From the NCBI RefSeq assembly GCF_001528665.1, contig NZ_BBYJ01000042.1:1-58996 (forward strand): a stretch of DNA of 58,996 nucleotides, written 5' to 3'. The translations under genes were made by a program, and so were the position numbers. A model generated the notes under the pieces. It ran no database searches, had not been told where the DNA came from, and saw only the letters and a list, made by a program, of their open reading frames with translations. Source of the DNA: Microtetraspora malaysiensis (lineage in GTDB: Bacteria; Actinomycetota; Actinomycetes; Streptosporangiales; Streptosporangiaceae). Below are positions 33,382 to 41,168 of the stretch, in pieces. Every line of letters begins with the position of its first letter. Within the stretch, counting starts at the first letter, position 1.

Positions 33382-35025
33382 ATGACCCCACGCAACGGCG
33401 CAGACGCGATCTACGACGCCCTGCGGGCGCTGGACGTCGACCGGGTGTTCGTGGTCGCCAGCGTGCACAACCTGCCGATCCTGGAGGCCATCCGACGCCA
33501 TGGCGGGATCGACGTGGTCAACATGCGGCACGAGCAGTCGGTGGTCCACGCTGCGGACGGATACGCCCGGGCCTCCGGCAGACTCGGCGTGGGTATCACC
33601 TCGACCGGCCCGGGAGCGGCGAACTCGGTGGGCGGGCTGTTCGAGGCGTACTCCGCGTCCTCCCCCGTGCTCATACTCACCGGCCAGGTGGAGACCCGCT
33701 TCTACGGTCAGGGGCGGGGATACCTGCATGAGGCCGAGCGGCAGCTCCCGATGCTGCGTAGCGTGACCAAAGAGGCGTGGTCGGTGAGCCGGGTCGCCAC
33801 TCTGGGCGCCACGGTGGTCAATGCCGGGGTCGAAGCCCTCAGCGGCCGGCCGGGCCCCACCGCCGTCGAGATCCCGATCAACCTCCAGTACGCTCCCACC
33901 GAGGAGATCGTGGCGCCCCCGGTGCCCGTGCCCCCGCTTTCTCCACCGGAGGACCGGATCGCGCGCGCGGCCGAGCTTCTGGCGTCCGCCCGGCGGCCCG
34001 TGATCTGGGCCGGTGGCGGGGTGGTCCGCGGCGAGGCATGGGCGCAACTGCGTGCCCTCGCCGAGGCGCTCGACATCCCGGTCGTGACCACGCGCCAGGG
34101 GCGTGGCGCCCTCCCCGAGAACCACCCGCTGTCGCTCGGGGTGTTCATGGGCCAGGCGCCGCTGCGCGAGGGCCTGGAGCGGTCCGACCTCGTGCTCGCG
34201 GTCGGGACGCGGTTCCGGATGACCGACACGTGCTCCTGGCAGCTCGCGTTGCCGCCGACCCTGATCCAGATCGATGTGGAGCCCACCGCCTTCGGACGCA
34301 GCTACCCGGTGTCGGTCGCCCTCGCCGGCGACGCCGCGACCACCCTGCGTGCCCTGCGCGATCGGGTGACCGGCACCCAGGCGGAGACGGGGTGGAACAC
34401 CCGCCTGACGGCCGCCGCCGAGGCCGGACGTACGCAGTCCCGGGAGGTGATCGGACCCGACCACCAAGCCCTGGTGCGGATCATCCGCGAGCTACTTCCC
34501 GAGAGCGGCGCGGTGGTGTGCGACGTCACCGTTCCCGCGTACAACTGGGGTGACCGACTGCTCCCCGCGCTGGAGCCGCGCACGACCATGCACCCGGTCT
34601 CGACCGCCATCGGCCCCGGCCTGCCGCTGTCCATCGGCGCCACCCTGGCCAGAGCGGAACGGTCGGTGGTGATCCACGGTGATGGCGGGATCATGCTCAC
34701 CATCGGCGAACTCGTGGTCGCGGCACAGCGCGGAATCCCCCTGACCGTCCTGGTCTTCAACGACCGTGGGTACGGAGTGCTCAGAAGGATCCAGACCTCG
34801 ACCTTCCCCGAAGCGCCGTTCGACGACCTCGACCTGCACACTCCCGACTTCGTCGGACTCGCCCAGTCGGTCGGCGTGCAGGCCGGCCGGGTGAGCAGCG
34901 TGGCTGAGTTCGAAGCGGCGTTCGCGAAGTCGGTCGCCTCCGACGGGCCCTACCTGATCGACGTGGACCTGGAGGCGTTGGCGCCGATCCGAGGCGAGAC
35001 CAAACCGGAGCAGATGATCGGCTAG
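33382..35025 (+). CDS. ThDP-dependent 2-oxoacid decarboxylase / acetolactate-synthase-like enzyme
   Basis: About 547 residues with the three domains of the acetolactate synthase/decarboxylase family. The cofactor-activating glutamate is present in NMRHEQSVVHAADG (Glu51), the ThDP-binding GDGGIMLTIGEL...VFNDRGYG motif lies near residues 432-463, and the STGPGAANSVGG loop is intact. The glutamate argues against glyoxylate carboligase, which lacks it. Decarboxylation of a 2-oxo acid to an aldehyde for the adjacent dehydrogenase is the best inference. The ATG at 33382 matches the family start; an alternative ATG at 33331 overlaps the dehydrogenase stop (ATGA) and would add 17 residues. Last gene of the operon. 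Confidence 0.87.
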   Translation: MTPRNGADAIYDALRALDVDRVFVVASVHNLPILEAIRRHGGIDVVNMRHEQSVVHAADGYARASGRLGVGITSTGPGAANSVGGLFEAYSASSPVLILTGQVETRFYGQGRGYLHEAERQLPMLRSVTKEAWSVSRVATLGATVVNAGVEALSGRPGPTAVEIPINLQYAPTEEIVAPPVPVPPLSPPEDRIARAAELLASARRPVIWAGGGVVRGEAWAQLRALAEALDIPVVTTRQGRGALPENHPLSLGVFMGQAPLREGLERSDLVLAVGTRFRMTDTCSWQLALPPTLIQIDVEPTAFGRSYPVSVALAGDAATTLRALRDRVTGTQAETGWNTRLTAAAEAGRTQSREVIGPDHQALVRIIRELLPESGAVVCDVTVPAYNWGDRLLPALEPRTTMHPVSTAIGPGLPLSIGATLARAERSVVIHGDGGIMLTIGELVVAAQRGIPLTVLVFNDRGYGVLRRIQTSTFPEAPFDDLDLHTPDFVGLAQSVGVQAGRVSSVAEFEAAFAKSVASDGPYLIDVDLEALAPIRGETKPEQMIG

Positions 35026-35073
35026 GCACGCGGATGTCCCGGCGGGTTCAGGCGGTGTGATGCCGAGTCGTGT

Positions 35074-35093
35074 GCGTCCTCACATGAGGACGC
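35074..35093. terminator. hairpin between convergent units
   Basis: A perfect 8-bp stem (GCGTCCTC / GAGGACGC) with an ACAT loop lies 48 bases after the ThDP-enzyme stop and overlaps the 3' end of the convergent chimeric remnant. It probably terminates the long rightward operon; no T-tract follows. Confidence 0.5.
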
Positions 35094-35280
35094 CGTTCTC
35101 GGCGACGACCCTGCCGTGGTGGACGACAATGCGGTCGTACGGCCTGTCCATCACGGCACTGGTCACGGTTTCTCCCGAAAGGATGACGAGGTCGGCGGGG
35201 TCGCCGGGAACCCAGTCCCTTTCACGGATCTTGGTGCGGATCTCGTCGATCGCCGCCTGCATAGCGGAGACGCGGTTCAC
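35080..35280 (-). pseudogene. in-frame GntR / amidohydrolase deletion chimera
   Basis: A 66-codon frame. Its first part, VSAMQAAIDEIRTKIRERDW, is the start of a GntR winged helix, matching LVDLAIEQIRSEIRAGTW of the regulator at 6085. From VPGDPADLVIL onward it becomes the last ~43 residues of a CodA-like amidohydrolase, with TSAVMDR shared with the protein at 4676-5878. Both parents carry a Gly-Asp at the junction (GDRLPSE in regulators, GDRADL in the hydrolase), so a deletion between short repeats fused them. The product cannot bind DNA or metal. It starts at a GTG and points away from the isomerase gene across a palindromic operator. Confidence 0.6.
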
Positions 35281-35406
35281 GTTGGCACATACTTCCCCGT
35301 CCTCCCTGTGGTCGTGGGCGCCCTCGCCGGCCGGGCAGTGCTGGAAGCGGCGTGATGGGCGGTTTCAATCCTTTTAGGTAAGTCCATCGACCCCCTATCC
35401 AGAAGC

Positions 35407-35420
35407 ATCAGACGTCTGGT
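35407..35420. promoter_or_regulatory. near-perfect ACCAGA-N2-TCTGGT operator
   Basis: ATCAGA-CG-TCTGGT, 11 of the 12 arm bases of the 5964 operator, lies in the divergent gap between the chimeric remnant (start 35280) and the second isomerase gene (start 35432). It ends only 11 bases before the isomerase ATG, where bound repressor would block initiation of a short-leader transcript. Confidence 0.45.
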
Positions 35421-35431
35421 AACCAAGTCAT

Positions 35432-36496
35432 ATGAAGATTCCCCCGCGTATCGCCTCCCTTCGAGAGGAGCCCGCTGCGATCCCCGGCCGAGCCGCACGC
35501 CGGAGCATCGCCAAGAGCCTCGGCGTGATGTGTGGACCGACGCAGGGAATCGAGGAAGGCGACTGGCCTGCGGCCCTGGACCTGGTCCGCGAGCTGGGCC
35601 TCGACGGCGTGATGTTCCCCACCCCGCGCGCGGTCAGCCCGTCGCTGGACCGGGCCGAGTTGCGCGACGCCCGCCAGGCCGCCGACCACCAGGGCCTCTT
35701 CGTCGAGGTCGGAGTCGGATGCCTGGGCCCGCACGGTGATCTCGCCGATCGCCTCGCCGAGCTCACCCGGATGGTCGACGCGGCCGTCGCCTTGGGCTGC
35801 GACCAGTTCTACGCCTACACCATGACGAATCGGCGGAGCACGTCCCCCTCCCATCGCGAGCAACTCGGGGAGATCGGGAAAACGTTGGCCGCCCTTCGCC
35901 CGGTGCTCATGGAACACGGTCTCCGGCTCAACGTGAAGACGCACGAGGACCTCGCTTCGACCGAGGTGCTCCAGCTTGTCGAGACCGCTGGGCCCGATGT
36001 CTTCGGGGTGAGCCTCGACGTCGCGAACCTTGTCGTACGCGCCGAGGACCCGGGCGATGTGACACGACGCCTCGCGCCGCACGTCCATCAGAGCCATCTG
36101 GAGGACGTCGCGCTGTTCTTCGCCGGCGCGGGTCTTCGCCGCAAACTACGGCCCTGCGGTGACGGTGTGCTCGACTGGACCGCGATCCTTCGCAGCCTCG
36201 TCCACGACTCGCCCGTGACGCACCTTGTCTTCGAGCAGCACCGCGGACAGTTCGACACCGAGATTTTCCTGGACGACTGGTTCGACTCGGAGCCACACGT
36301 GTGCCCCCGAGAGCTGGCACGCCTGGTCCGGGCCGCGGTGCGGTGTGAACGCTCGGCGGCCGAGGGGCGAGGCCCGAGGCTTGAGGACCTCTCGTCCCAG
36401 GCCGACGCCGACGGACGCCGCGCCGAGCTCCTGCGCAGCATCGGACACGTGCGTTCCGTCCTGGCTTCGTGCTCTGAAGGGGATCCGGCCCGATGA
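35432..36496 (+). CDS. TIM-barrel sugar-phosphate isomerase/epimerase-like protein (copy 2)
   Basis: 354 residues, homologous along its length to the protein at 30266-31333: MFPTPRAVSPSLDRAELRDA aligns with FFRTVLDMSPSLNPHDLAGI of that protein. Metal ligands follow in the same order: LNVKTHED (Glu), VSLDVANLV (Asp), HQSHLEDV (His) and LVFEQHRG (Glu). The N-terminal ~30 residues are basic and lack a counterpart in copy 1, and no good Shine-Dalgarno sequence precedes the ATG, so the true start may lie further in. It stands alone downstream of a palindromic operator, with a truncated racemase remnant behind it, in what looks like a ruined copy of the 4-6 kb locus. Confidence 0.8.
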   Translation: MKIPPRIASLREEPAAIPGRAARRSIAKSLGVMCGPTQGIEEGDWPAALDLVRELGLDGVMFPTPRAVSPSLDRAELRDARQAADHQGLFVEVGVGCLGPHGDLADRLAELTRMVDAAVALGCDQFYAYTMTNRRSTSPSHREQLGEIGKTLAALRPVLMEHGLRLNVKTHEDLASTEVLQLVETAGPDVFGVSLDVANLVVRAEDPGDVTRRLAPHVHQSHLEDVALFFAGAGLRRKLRPCGDGVLDWTAILRSLVHDSPVTHLVFEQHRGQFDTEIFLDDWFDSEPHVCPRELARLVRAAVRCERSAAEGRGPRLEDLSSQADADGRRAELLRSIGHVRSVLASCSEGDPAR

Positions 36497-36536
36497 GGCA
36501 TCACGAACTCGCCCATGCGAAAAGGCACAGAGCCCG

Positions 36537-36662
36537 ATCCGGATACTGGTTCTCAACTTCAACGTGACCGAATCGATCACCGCGGTCATCGCGGAATCGG
36601 CCGGTGGTGGTGCGGATCTTGCCGGGGCGCTTCAGTATGCGGCTCGTCCACACGCGGTCTGA
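36537..36662 (+). pseudogene. 5' remnant of an Asp/Glu/hydantoin racemase gene
   Basis: The frame reads [22 protein letters not shown], matching the opening TRIAVLNCNTSTSISEVIEASA of the racemase at 3831-4595, and then loses similarity and stops at 36660-36662. About 24 codons remain. The break coincides with the edge of a transposase remnant, so insertion of a mobile element probably destroyed it. Confidence 0.55.
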
Positions 36663-36699
36663 TCCCAAATCAGCGTAGTCCCGATGGTGTCACGCCGAA

Positions 36700-37042
36700 T
36701 CTGGACACCGCCCGGGCGGTCAACGGCCCGACGGACGCCGTATGGGCCGCGCTGATGGCCAACCCCGGCATGTCCGCCGTGAAGATCGGGGCGGTTGCCG
36801 TCACCAGCCTCGAACCCGGACGCATCACCCCTGCCCGGACCGGCGACCTCATGCGCGGGCACTGGCAGGTCGAAGCTCTGCACCACGTCCGCGACGTCAT
36901 CTACGCCGAAGACGCCTCACACGTGAGCACCGGAACCACACCCCGCGCCATGGCCGCCTTCCGCAACCCGGCGATCGGCCTGATCAGCGCCATCGGCTGG
37001 ACCAACGTCGTCGAGACCATCCAGCACTACCGCCGCCCATGA
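36700..37042 (+). pseudogene. ISAs1-type transposase, C-terminal remnant
   Basis: The last ~90 codons of an ISAs1-family transposase: [59 protein letters not shown]. The H-W-x-(V/I)-E-x-x-L-H-x-V-R-D-V and ED-x-S-x-x-x-TG signatures, including the catalytic Glu region, are recognisable. The N-terminal two thirds are missing. No terminal inverted repeats were identified. It ends three bases before the kinase stop codon on the other strand. Confidence 0.65.
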
Positions 37043-37045
37043 CCT

Positions 37046-38634
37046 TCAGTGGTTCGGGCTCACGATGTGAACAGGCTTCGGCCCTGAGGCGCTGCCCGAC
37101 GCCCGCGTCACGAGGTATCCCTGTGTGCGCCGGAGCGCATCGACCATCAGGCCGTTTGCCAGGAGTAGCACCCATCCCCCAGCCAGGTACATGGCGCGAA
37201 CCGTATATTCCGGGCCATCCGTGAACTCCAGACCGAATGTCATAGCGAGCACAGCAGCGCTGATGGCCGTGACGGGGACGATCCAGATGCCACAGATCAC
37301 GCCCGCCGCCAGGCCGCACATCTTGAGGTCATGGTCCTTGGCAAGCCTCAGCAAGAAGAGGACTGCTAGGACAAGCGCGGCTGCTGTACCAATGATCCCG
37401 ACCGGTATTAACTGCCAGGCTGTTTCCACTCCAGGAATGCCGGTGGGAATTGGTTCCCATGGGTGGTGCCAGTTGAAGGCCTCGGTCACACGCACCACTT
37501 GGGTGCCGGAGGAATTCTCCTTCCAGGTCTCCGACATGATCGGCAGGGAGCTCGCCCAAACGAGCGCTCCCGCTGCCAGGACGATCTCTGTCACATGTGT
37601 GGCGATCACGCCGCGCACCGTGGCGGGCCCGGTCGTCTTCGGTGTTTTGCCGCCTTCGTTGTCTGCTGTGACACCGGAGGAATCGGGTTGATCCCCGGAG
37701 ACGGTGCCGACCGCTTCCGTGTCAGGGGCGGTGAGGGCTCGCAAAGCGGTGGTGCGCTCCTGGATTGCCGCCCGGGCACCGGTGATGCCCATCCAGGCGC
37801 CCGGGCCGAGCGCGTCACCCAACTCCTCCTCGCACCACCTCCGCACACGTAACGGTGTCGCGCGCTGATCAGGGTCCTTGTGCAGGCAGGCGGTGACCAG
37901 CTGGCGTAACGGCGGGGCGAGGACGGAGACGTCCGGGGTGTCAGCGACGACGCGGTGGGCAACGGCCCACTCGTTCTCCGCCGCGAACGCCTCGCGGCCG
38001 GTGGCGAGGAAGTACAGGGTGGAGCCGAGGGCGAAGACGTCGGAGGCCGCGCCCACGGCGCGGCCCACGGCCTGCTCGGGCGACATGTACAGCGGGGTGC
38101 CGATCCGGGTGGAGTGGCTGTTGTAGGTCACTGACTGCGTCAGGGATTTGACGATGCCGAAGTCGATGACCTTCGGACCGCTCTCGTCCAGGATGATGTT
38201 CCCGGGCTTGAGGTCCCGGTGCACCACCTTCGCGGCGTGGATGTCGGCGAGGGCGTGGGCGACGCCCCAGGCCAGCAGTATTACCTGACCGCTCGGCAGC
38301 GGCCCGTGCTCAACCACCAGGTCCCGCAGGGACGGCCCGGCCACGTACGTCGTGGCCAGCCACGGCCGCTCGGCTTGGGGGTCAGCGTGCAGCAGCGGGG
38401 CGAGGTGGGCGCCGCGCACCTTCTGCGCGGCGCCCACCTCGCGCGCGAACCGTTGCCCGAACTCCGTGTCCCTGGCGAACTCGTCACGGATCACCTTCAC
38501 AGCCGCCGGCTGTCCGCCGGGGGAAAGGGCTAGGAACACCTGCCCCATACCGCCCGCGCCACCAGCCGGAAGTCCCCGAGACTGTCCGGATCGTGCGACT
38601 GCAGTGCAGGAAACCGAAATGCCGCCCTCGACAT
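37046..38634 (-). pseudogene. Ser/Thr protein kinase, frameshifted in the glycine loop
   Basis: The true start is probably the ATG at 38634, with AGGGGAG seven bases upstream; that frame reads DPDSLGDFRLVARA, the usual kinase N-terminus, and then runs into a stop at 38530. From 38548 another frame supplies GQVFLAL and the rest (500 residues): Lys18 in AAVKVI, HRDLKPGN (110-117), VIDFGIVKS (DFG 129-131) and GTPLYMSPEQ. The linker is followed by about four or five membrane helices (about 315-480). The glycine-rich loop is therefore cut by a small deletion or a sequencing error near 38550. If real, the kinase is inactive or starts late without the loop. It lies alone, next to the ISAs1 remnant. 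Confidence 0.7.
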
Positions 38635-39169
38635 GAAGCGCTCCCCTCGTCTTCCCGCCCCGGGATACCTCACGACTCGACCGTGCGTCGCGTTCGCCCC
38701 CACCGAGGGTAGGACGGCAACCTGACGCTTCGCCATATCAGCCGGAGATCCGACCGCCTCGGCCTCGATACCGTCCAGAACACGGCCGGGAAGGCGCTCA
38801 CCACGCCTCACGGGCGCTCGCCAGCAGTGCGGCGAAGTGGCCGTCACAGCGCAGGCCCGCGAGCAGACGGGCCATGGGCTCTGTCGAACGACGGCATCCC
38901 GCAGCTCCCACTGGCGGGCCACCACCGCGGCTACTTCGGTCACGGAGCCGTCCTGATCGTCGATGCGATCGGCGAGGCCGAGGAACCCGAGCAACTGGCC
39001 CACATTCTGTTGTAGTTGAGCCGTGAGCGGCGCGCGGGCAAACAGTGGGATTTCAGGATGAAACGAGCCCAGTGAGCACCAAAACCAGACCCTCACTGCG
39101 GAACAACACCCGCTCGATGGGCATCAGGGCGCCGAGCACGTCTTTCCGAGGGCCGCTCCACGCGGGCGG
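38635..39169. other. 535-base stretch without a recognisable gene
   Basis: Between the kinase start and the glycosyltransferase remnant both strands have short open frames, but none shows a family signature or a convincing ribosome-binding site. It presumably holds the kinase promoter and the lost start of the glycosyltransferase gene. Confidence 0.5.
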
Positions 39170-40278
39170 CACCCTTTCCTCGTCTTCGAATTCCATATGT
39201 TGGGGCGGCGGGACGTCGGCTGGAACGCAGCACCGCCGCCCTGATCTAGGGTCTTCGCCAGCTCGGCCACCGCGTCACCGTGCTCACCACCGCCGAACGG
39301 GCGACCGGGGGGGGGACTGGTCGGACTGGCGTCCTCCACGTCCCGAACGTGGCGGTCGAGGAGGACCTCATGGAGGCCCTGGCCAACCCCGGGCCGGTGT
39401 GCCGCGAAGTCCGCAACCTGCTCACCGAACACGAGGCCGACGTGGTGTGCTGGGCCGACACCTCGTGGGGGCTCGGCTATCTCTCTCCCGCCCCGGCAGG
39501 CGTACGGACCGTGCTGAAACTGGCCGTGCTGCGCACCGACCTCCTGTTCTCCCGGGCGCTCGCCCACCGGCCGGACGTGGTGATGACCAACAGCGACTTC
39601 CTCATCAGCCAGGCCAGCGACGCCGGATTCGACACCCGCTCCTGGGCGGCGGTCCCCAACGCGCTCCTCACCGCCGTGGTGCCGCCCAGCCCCGCCCGAC
39701 GCGAAAAGCTGTGCCAGCGCGGGCCGATCCGGATCGTCGCCCGCGCCGAACCCCACAAAGGCATCGCCGAACTCATCGAGGCGATCCCCGACCGCCTCGG
39801 GCGGCCTGTGGAGATCGTGCTGGCCGCCGCCGGATTCGAGTACTGGCCCGGCATGCAGGAAGAGGTCATCACCGCCTGCCGTCGCGCGGCGGCGCTGGCC
39901 TCCCCCGGCGAGGTGCGGCTGCTACCCGCGCTGCCCTGGCAGCAGGTTCCGGCGTTCTTCGCCGGCGCCGCCGCGACAATCATCTCGACAACGAGCCCGG
40001 AAACGTGGTGCAACGCCGCCGCCGAAACCGTATCGGCTGGAACGCCGGTGGTCGGCTACGACTTTGGGCACGTGCCCGTTCTCGCCCGGTCGGCAGGCCG
40101 CATGGTCGCCCCCGGCCTGCCCGCCAGTCAGTTGTGGAAGGCGACGCTCAACCTGCTCTTTGACGCCGACGCCTACCACGCCGCTTCCGTCCAGGCGGAC
40201 GCCCAGGTGGCCAGGCACACGCCGGCCTCGTCCGCACGGGCGTTCCTCGCCGCAGTCACCCCACCCGCCTCCGCATAG
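39170..40278 (+). pseudogene. GT4-like glycosyltransferase, broken near the N-terminus
   Basis: From a GTG at 39280 the frame gives 332 residues of a GT4-like glycosyltransferase: LHVPNVAVEEDLMEAL, VVMTNSDFLISQASDAGF, IRIVARAEPHKGIAELIEAI, a TSPETWCNAAAETVSAGTPV donor-site loop and a C-terminal helix. Upstream, in the same frame, GLRQLGHRVTVLTT is clearly the first Rossmann half but is cut off by a TAG at 39247-39249. A neighbouring frame carries HPFLVFEFHMLGRRDVGWNA. So a frameshift near 39230 and a nonsense codon separate the N-terminus from the body. A nine-base G run lies at 39307-39315. Either decay or sequence error explains this; the next two genes are also broken. Confidence 0.65.
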
Positions 40279-40309
40279 ATCCACGGCCCCTCCCCGGACA
40301 GGGCCCGTA

Positions 40310-40996
40310 GTGTTCGGCCTCCTCCCCGGCGACGTCGCCCTGGTTGTCGCCCCCCCACCTCGACGATGAAACCCTCGGCGCCGGTGGCACCATCCACCGG
40401 CTCGCCAACTGCGGCGTCACCGTCCACGTCCTGGCGGTCTGCTGCCGCACCGGCCCCATGTGGGCTGGCTACAGCGACCCCGACCTGCACGGCAAGGAGT
40501 TCAACGCCGCCTGCGACGCCCTCGGCGTGGCCGGGCGGCTGCTCGCCTGGGCCGACGATCGACCACGCCCACTCCCCCGCCGCGCATCAGCGTGAGCTCG
40601 TCACTGATCGCGTCCGGGACAGAGCTGTCGCTGGCGGCGGCACGGCCCGCGCTGCTGCTGATCCCCGCAGCGGGCGGCTTCCACCAGGACCACCAGGCGG
40701 TGCATGCCGCGTGCTTCGCCGCCGCCCGCGCAGGCGGGGAAGCCAAGCCGACACCGCGGTTTGTCCTGGGCTACATGGGCCCTGAGGAGGTCGTCTGGAA
40801 CGCGGCGGCGGCCGCTCCGACGGTGTATGTCGACACCACAGCGCACTGCCCGGCCAAGGAGGCGGCGCTGGCCGCCCACGCCTCCCAGCTGCGCGAGGGC
40901 ACGCACCCGCGGAGCATCCCGGCCATCCACGCGATCGACTCCGCCACCGGTGCCGCACTCGCTGAGCGGTTCATCCCCTACCGGCTGGCGTACTGA
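40310..40996 (+). pseudogene. PIG-L/LmbE-type deacetylase, three frameshifts
   Basis: A zinc N-acetylglucosaminyl deacetylase-like gene spread over three frames. VFGLLPGDVALVVAP runs from 40310 to a seven-base C run at 40349-40355. HLDDETLGAGGTIHRLA and later LLAWADD follow in the next frame. IDHAHSPAAHQRELVTDRVRD follows in a third (shown in part). Then LLLIPAAGGFHQDHQAVHAA through ERFIPYRLAY completes it to 40996. The zinc motifs (P-H-x-D-D-E and the late H-x-D-H) are both present, so the ancestor was a normal enzyme. Three indels (near 40350, 40560 and 40612) make a functional product impossible as read. Confidence 0.7.
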
Positions 40997-41067
40997 TGTC
41001 CCCCCTCGCGCTCCGCCACGAAGTGCTGGTCGCCCACCAGCCCGCCTACCTGCCGTGGTGCGGCTAG
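40996..41067 (+). pseudogene. WbqC-like family protein, N-terminal stub
   Basis: Twenty-three codons from an ATG overlapping the deacetylase stop by one base. The reading VLVAHQPAYLPWCG matches the conserved N-terminus of WbqC-like proteins (x-x-x-QP-x-YLPW-x-G) and then stops at TAG. The remainder is absent. It shows that a glycosyltransferase, deacetylase and WbqC gene set once stood here. Confidence 0.5.
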
Positions 41068-41168
41068 TCTCCGGAATTCTTAACCTCCTGCACTCGAGCG
41101 TCGGCCTCGTACGGTTCATGTGAGCGAAGCGTCAGATCGTCGGCCGCGATTCTCCACGAGCGATTCAC

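Noticed and set aside
33382-35025. Glyoxylate carboligase (Gcl) identity for the ThDP enzyme, suggested by allantoin context and an isomerase neighbour
   Set aside because: Gcl lacks the conserved ThDP-activating glutamate, whereas this protein keeps it (Glu51 in MRHEQS), and no tartronate semialdehyde reductase gene is present.
38827-39015. 62-codon plus-strand frame upstream of the glycosyltransferase remnant
   Set aside because: No motif, no ribosome-binding site, and the opposite strand is equally open.
39307-39315. G9 tract as a phase-variation switch in the glycosyltransferase
   Set aside because: The gene is already interrupted upstream by a TAG and a frameshift, and homopolymer length may be a sequencing artefact.
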